Assembly: GCA_015680685.1 (NCBI GenBank)
Contig: MNCI01002656.1
Span: forward strand, 127,910-189,909
From: Gnetum montanum
Lineage: Eukaryota; Streptophyta; Gnetopsida; Gnetales; Gnetaceae
DNA: 62,000 bases
Reading direction: 5' to 3'
In this document: one piece after another, positions 56,747-62,000 of the stretch
Numbering within the stretch: the stretch's first letter is position 1
Layout: the number at the start of each line of letters is the position of its first letter
The notes under the pieces: model-generated
Seen by the model: the letters and a program-made list of their open reading frames with translations, nothing else
Database searches by the model: none
Told to the model about the DNA's origin: nothing
Program-made: the position numbers and the translations under genes

Positions 56747-57911
56747 CTACTTGATTAAGTTTGGGGGGTTTTAAAACCAAACTAGATGACTATATAATAC
56801 CCCTAGCATATATAGTGAATACAAAACTTTAAAGGAACTTATATAACTTTGTTATTTACTAGAATCAAATACATGACATAGATTAAGTTTGATTAATGGT
56901 TAAGGTGGTAGCATGTTCTACCAAAGTATATAGTGATTATGATATGGGGCCTTGAATCAAGAGTTAAATCTTAACAATGAGGTGTTAGCCTAGTGGTAAG
57001 ACTATTGATTTAAAAGCTCTAAGTCAAAAGCTCGATTTTAATAAGTAATGCTAAGTTATAAAGTTGCAATTGGACTATATATTTTTGGATGTACCTATAT
57101 TACAATTATTTCAAGGTTTTAATACCCTCAATAATTACAGTAGCACATGACATGTGTAGTAGATTAGGAACAAATATTTATCCCCAAAAGGCTAGTTTAG
57201 GATTTATTTTTATTATTCATTACATTTAATACTTAATTTCTATGTTTTACTTTAGCTTTACTTAATGTTGAATAATCTCATATCATGTGCCTCACTTTTG
57301 GCTATACCATATGGATTAAATCATAATTCAAGTGGGAATAAAATGATCAATGATTGTATATCAACTATTTAGAAATCACGCTAGGTCCCTTTATGGATTA
57401 CGATTATGTTACTTGCAACATTTGTGATTTGTACAGTTAGGGGTAGGGACTACTTATGTCTCATGATATGTGAAAAATTGATTGAATCTTATCATCATCC
57501 ATTATATTTTAGTGATATCCATCTTAAAAATATGTAGTAAATTAGATCCACTAATGTCATGTCCTCATTCATCAATAGTATCATTCCATAAAAAGATCCT
57601 TACTGAAATAACATGTTGTAATTAAGGGTACATCTCTTGAGAGAATCTATGCAGGCTTGACCTTAGATATTTATATTAGGAACTTAGAGGTTGTGCCAAT
57701 ATGGAGTTGTAAAGCTAGTAAAGGTAAGTAATAGAGCTAGGTGAATCTAGACAAGAAGGAACTTAGCCACCTTTTCTAGCAAATTTTAAGCCTAACTGTG
57801 ATTGTAATGTTAGATAACCTCTAAGGGAAAGATGTTAAAGGAAAACAACCCAAATAAATGCTCATAGCATAAGCTATATACACTTAATTCATTCTCAATT
57901 TTCTTATTAAT
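56747..57911. other. intergenic spacer between elements C and D with a SINE
   Basis: It contains the SINE at 56979-57122 and a second tRNA-like A-box string (GGTTAAGGTGGTAGC, about 56901-56915). Part of 57120-57460 resembles LTR R/U5 (AGGCTAGTTTAGGATTTATT at 57190, CTTTTGGCTATACCATATGG), so a further decayed LTR may be present. No gene is supported. Confidence 0.5.
56979..57122 (+). mobile_element. tRNA-derived SINE, copy 2
   Basis: An A box (GTTAGCCTAGTGGTAAG) and a degenerate B box (AGCTCGATTTTAAT) are followed by a body (AAGTTATAAAGTTGCAATTG, TACCTATATTACAATTATTT, CAAGGTTTTAAT). The body matches the minus-strand copy at 25803-25952. Confidence 0.7.
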
Positions 57912-58693
57912 TGATGAGTGGCAAGGTACCCCTACACTCAACCATATGAATAAGAGCGTCTCACACATGATCCAGTCGAACTCCAAGGACTAAGTGCTTA
58001 CGCGCCCTAATGGAACACTTAAGGTTAATCAATCGCTTTCTTCCCAAACTTACTTGTATTGTCACAGTTGTATGGTTAAGTAAGCCTAAGGTGTATGATT
58101 TTTATATCTTTTATCTTTTTAATGCCTATGCTAGTGGGGAAGGTGAAGAGAACTAAATAACTAATTTCCATTAACTAGTCATTAACTAAGATTTAATTAT
58201 CCTAGCACTAGTATTTGTTCCCACTTGCTGCACACACCCTGAACTAGTGCAACGCTACTGGGATTACCAAACGCTACTCATTACTGGGTTACCAAGCATT
58301 ACACACGTGCTTGAAGCGATTGTACTCAATGCACTTAACTAGGAGAGTCAAGGGTTGAGAGAGATTAATTATCTAGAAAATAATTTAAACATTTAACAAT
58401 AATTAAATACTATTTAGCTTAGTCCATATGCTGCAAGGTTTATCAGAAAGTTCATCTTTATTTCCATACACAAATGTGTGCTTAGGTACAATTTGCTCGA
58501 ATAAAGATCCGTTTACTTTGAGACTCCTACTATGGGCACATGTATATTATTCTAACTCTGGAATGGTAAAACTGCTATAGTTTGGCTAAGGGTCTAAGTC
58601 TAGATCATTGAATAAGGGAAAGCTACCTCTTATTTATAGGTGTGACAGCAGGTTGCGATATCGCAGAGGCGGACACGATATCACGTATCATCA
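57912..58693 (-). mobile_element. 3' LTR of element D
   Basis: The 782-bp LTR is bounded by TGATGA/TCATCA. U3 has GATATCGCAGAGGCGGACAC-type repeats (about 58654-58684) and a TATA (TTATTTATAGG, 58632-58642). It resembles the LTR at 1-797 and the solo LTR at 39637-40394 closely. Confidence 0.9.
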
Positions 58694-58703
58694 TACCCCC
58701 ATG
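58694..58703 (-). promoter_or_regulatory. polypurine tract of element D
   Basis: Minus strand CATGGGGGTA directly precedes the 3' LTR, as in A and C. Confidence 0.8.
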
Positions 58704-60560
58704 AATGAATGAAAACTCGTGCTCGAGTTCCTTAAAAAATATTGGGAAGGTATGGGATTATTGACTTGAATGATACTAATGGTGAATGGGGTGACATGTG
58801 AATGGATCATCATTACAATACATGACAAATTAGTGTTCATGACAACAAGAGTGAACACTATAAACATTTGACATCTAGCCTTATTTGGCAGTTGAGAGAG
58901 AAGAGAGAAGAGAGAGAGAAAAGAAGAAGCCTGTTGTTGCTGATGCCAAGATTGCACTTTTTGTTGTCTATCCATAAGTGCATCATCAATATTGTTCCTT
59001 GCATAATTGCTTTAGCACCAATCCATTCCAAGTGTTTCCTCTAGATCCAATCCGTTGTTGTATGATTACCATATGCACAGGTAACATTGTCTGATATTAG
59101 CAAGGGTAAATGAATCATAATGCAGTTAATACCTTGCCTCAGTGTAAAGTCCATTAGCTGAGTTTTGATATGGCTAATGCGAATTTGAAGATATAATACT
59201 GGTGGCTACCCGAGGTGTAGGGGTTAAGAGAAAATCAAAAAAATTGGACCAGGACCCCCATGACTGAAAGAGAACCTCCGATAGCGATAAAATGGAAAAA
59301 GAAAAAGACAAGGAATAAGAAATATGGAGAAAAAGAAACAACAGTAACGCTGATAAAATGGATGTCAAAGATGGAGATGAAAAAAATAAATGGTGATTAT
59401 GGAAATGTTTAAGAAAAAGAAATTAATGGATGCACCATATAGGAATGCTAGTGGGTCCTCCCCAAAGTAGGCTCATGCCCTTAATGCCCTGACAATCCCA
59501 CATTCAAAGAGTTTGTAGGCTCTAGAAATGTCATTTAGAAGCAAGAGTTAAATTCTTAACCACAAGAGTTTACCAAAATGAAAACAATGCATCAACCAAA
59601 ATATGGACTATTGATACAATCGACAATGAGGTGAACAATGGGGAAAGAACGATGAAAAGAAGAGAATGGAATGGAGTCTCAAGAACAAGGTGATGTACAG
59701 CCCCTTATGTATTAATGGTTAATGTGATGTAGTAGATCCCATTCCAAATCCAACCTTAAACAATCCACATCTAGTGACTTCACATTAATACATTTGGCCC
59801 ATCCATCCACTTGAAGTAACAAGAATGCTTTCACCAAAGAGTCACCACCATTCCAACGAAACGAGAAAGGAGAAAGTAGGAAGCGAGGAAGGGCCTTAGT
59901 TAGAGGGAACATGTTTTTTTAGTCCCATAACTAGTGCTTGTAGCCTAGATGATTATTTCATCTAAGGGGTGTGCTTTGAATTCTTACTATTTTTTTTCTT
60001 GCGTGAGAACCACACCATGCAAAGACTTATTATTTTTATTTTTATTCATTCAGCTTCCCAATAATGGGGTAGTGTTGGAACGGTAGGAAAAACTCAAGAA
60101 GAAAACATCCAAGCTCCCAAGAGAATGGCCAACACAAGTGCATCAGGTTCCCTTGAAGTCACACCCTTTTTAGTCCTTGAGTCCTTCCTTAGTTTGAGAA
60201 ATGCCTAGTCATTGATTCATTGATAGTTCTTATTATTGAGAAAAGGACTGTAAAGTTCCAAGCCAAGAGAGACCATAGAAATTCATGGATGCATGGATGA
60301 TGTGGACTCATTGCCTGTTATATCAAAAGAACCATACCAAAGTATCAACATCATAACTTAAAGGTAAAAAGCAAACATTAGCAACCAATAGAATACAGTT
60401 CATACCATCATACGAAGCACTTATTAGGTGAAAAATTTAACAAAATAAGTAAATACACCAATAAATGAAAAAGTATGAACGATGTTGTAAAAAAAAACAA
60501 GAAAAGTTAAAGAAATTTGTAAAATAAAAATGTGTAAAACAAACACTTAAAAAGGAACTG
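58704..60560 (-). other. non-coding stretch between pol and LTR of element D
   Basis: The right part (about 59600-60560) is homologous to the post-pol block of element B. The left part contains a GGTCATGGGGG-like purine motif (59250-59261, seen as CAGGACCCCCATGACTG) and an AG-rich run at 58893-58925. Short frames (58691-58975, 59174-59368) have no recognisable domain. Confidence 0.5.
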
Positions 60561-62000
60561 GGGACCTTGAATAATTAGCATAGGTGGTCATCTCCCCCAT
60601 GACTAAGTTGAAAGGAGGAGATCCGAAATAATGAGCGAGGTCATCCTCTCTCAGAGGTATTATGTGCACTAGCTATTCTAAGTTTATGGAAGGGTTTGTT
60701 TTGTTGCACATTGACCAATAACCTCTTACCAAGCTTTCAGGTTTGTATATGGTCATGGCTCATGAGGGAAAGGTTGTGTGAATGATGTAAGGCCCTTCCC
60801 ACAATGTTTGAAATTTTGTGCGTTGGGGCACATGTGTGGGGTTCTAGTAAAAGACCTTATCTCCTGGTTGGTACCTAACCTTTCAAATTTTTAAGTTATG
60901 ATGTTGTTTGTTATGTGCCTTGTGCAACTCATTTGATGACAGGGCAACCAATCGGTTTTCTTCTAGCACGTTTAGCTTTGCCAATCTTTGTTTTTATGCT
61001 AGATCAATGTCAAGGTGGAGGTCACATGCCATGGATAGTGTATGGAGCTTGGTTTGAATTGGAAGCTTTGGAAGTTTTCCATATGCTAACTCATAGGGAG
61101 AGTAGCCTGTAGGGAGTTTCCAAGTGGAGCGGTATGCCCAGAGAGCATCATTCAGTTTAGTGCTCCAATCTCACCTATATTTGCTAATTTTCCTTGTTAA
61201 TATTTTAGTAATTTCCCGATTAGTGACCTCGGCTTGGCCATTAACTTGGGGTTGATAAGGTGTAGTCAATTTATGTTCAACCCCTAAGCGTTGCATCAAC
61301 TTTAGAAAGGTTGCACCCGTGAAGTGTGTTCCATTATCCGAGATAAGTGCATGCAGCACACCAAACCTATTTACGACTTGTTGTTGTATAAATCGTGTAG
61401 CTGTAGATGATGTGCATTTTGTTACAGTAGCTGCTTCAACCCATTTTGTTAGATAGTCAATAGCAACAATGATATAAGCTTTTCCATTGCACATTGGTGT
61501 AATGGGCCCCATAAAATCTATTCCCCAAATGTCGAGGGTTCCAAAGGTTGAATCCATTGTTGTAGACCCTCCATTCTAGCAGTCATTCCTTCATCACGTT
61601 GACAGTGCTCATAGGATTGGACAAATTGATGGGCATCCCAAAATAGTGTTGGCTAGTACTATCCTACAAGTAGGATCTTAATAGCCGTTCGTCTCCTTGC
61701 ATAGTGATCCCCATAAGGGCCCTCATGAGCATCTTGGAGAACTCTTAGTTGGTCCACATCGGGCACAGACCATCGAACCAAGCCATCAGGATAAACTTTG
61801 TAAAGTTGTTCGTTGATCTCCATGAAGTACTTGGCTCTATGAAGAAATTGTTGTTTCTTCCTGAAGTCTAGCTCTTGTGGTGTTTGTTGGGAAAGGAGAT
61901 AGGTGAGAATGCTACTATACCAATTTGTTCCCATGGGTTGGTTATTCACTACTTCAGCAAAGAGGGCTTCATCAGGAAAATGATCAGATATGGTGTATTT
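60561..62000 (-). pseudogene. pol: pol of element D: RNase H-integrase linker and integrase, nearly intact
   Basis: 61949-61659 encodes the linker and the start of the integrase zinc-binding domain (LDFRKKQQFLHRAKYFMEIN, DGLVRWSVPDVDQL, His pair in DAHEGPYGDH). A frameshift follows near 61660, and the first Cys of the CX2C pair reads Tyr (SYEHCQR). 61557-61171 is an uninterrupted integrase core with all three acidic residues: Asp in IWGIDFMGPI, Asp in LISDNGTHF, Glu in GQAEVTNREI. The C-terminal part continues to about 60560 with a few stops (AYRSTWKLPTGYSPYELAYG, then a VLLEPHT-like stretch). Integrase would insert the cDNA into the host chromosome. In this state the polyprotein is broken by at least one shift, less than in element B. 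Confidence 0.85.

Larger units (their letters stand above)
57912..62000 (-). mobile_element. element D: autonomous Ty3/gypsy element, 3' part, runs off the window
   Basis: A 3' LTR (57912-58693), polypurine tract, a ~1.9 kb non-coding stretch and integrase are in view; the rest lies to the right. Integrase and the post-pol block are close to element B. Unlike A, B and C there is no accessory ORF, intron-like segment or internal U3-like segment between pol and the LTR. The integrase core keeps its catalytic residues, so it is the best preserved copy here. Confidence 0.85.

Overview
The window looks like nuclear DNA of a land plant, most likely a seed plant with a very large, slowly purged genome. 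The basis is one intronless plant-type polyamine oxidase gene in a ~13 kb gene island, surrounded by old, nested, solo and truncated Ty3/gypsy LTR retrotransposons, with plant-type LINE and SINE remnants. A gymnosperm-like genome would fit, but the species cannot be read from the sequence.

Layout. 1-797: a minus-strand LTR cut by the window edge. 798-13755: gene island with little recognisable repeat, holding the one intact gene (9864-11582, PAO5-type polyamine oxidase). 13756-23986: element A (minus), a complete non-autonomous LTR element with a perfect 5-bp target duplication (CATTC) and a second solo LTR nested inside it. 23987-27097: AT-rich DNA with a 150-bp double repeat and a SINE. 27098-~27660: truncated LTR. 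~30250-42148: element B (minus), a decayed autonomous element (gag, protease, RT, RNase H, integrase) with a complete solo LTR (target duplication AAAAT) inserted in its gag. 42149-47317: an old tandem duplication, a LINE fragment and a GH17 beta-1,3-glucanase pseudogene. 47318-56746: tandem LTR remnants and element C (plus), non-autonomous. 57912-62000: 3' part of element D (minus), autonomous, running off the right edge.

The most interesting signal is shared by A, B and C. Each carries, downstream of gag (A, C) or gag-pol (B) and before the 3' LTR, a long extra open reading frame that starts M-A-P-K, has a conserved N-terminal core (NFGPF...) and a long coiled-coil-like C-terminal half. In all three the ATG directly follows a branch-point/acceptor arrangement (TACTAAC-like box, ~23 nt, then AG|ATG, mutated to AA in A). 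In all three a short stretch upstream resembles the U3/TATA region of an LTR, and its repeat type matches the element's own LTR (GATATC-type in A and C, GGCC/CATCAACG-type in B). I read this as a separately promoted or spliced accessory gene in the env position of an Athila/Tat-like lineage. The split into a gag-pol form (D), a gag-pol-accessory form (B) and gag-accessory forms lacking pol (A, C) suggests a helper/parasite set. All copies in view carry stops and frameshifts except parts of D.

Only the polyamine oxidase looks functional. In-frame stops in the elements are often TAG where CAG or TGG would be expected, which fits long-term cytosine methylation and deamination.
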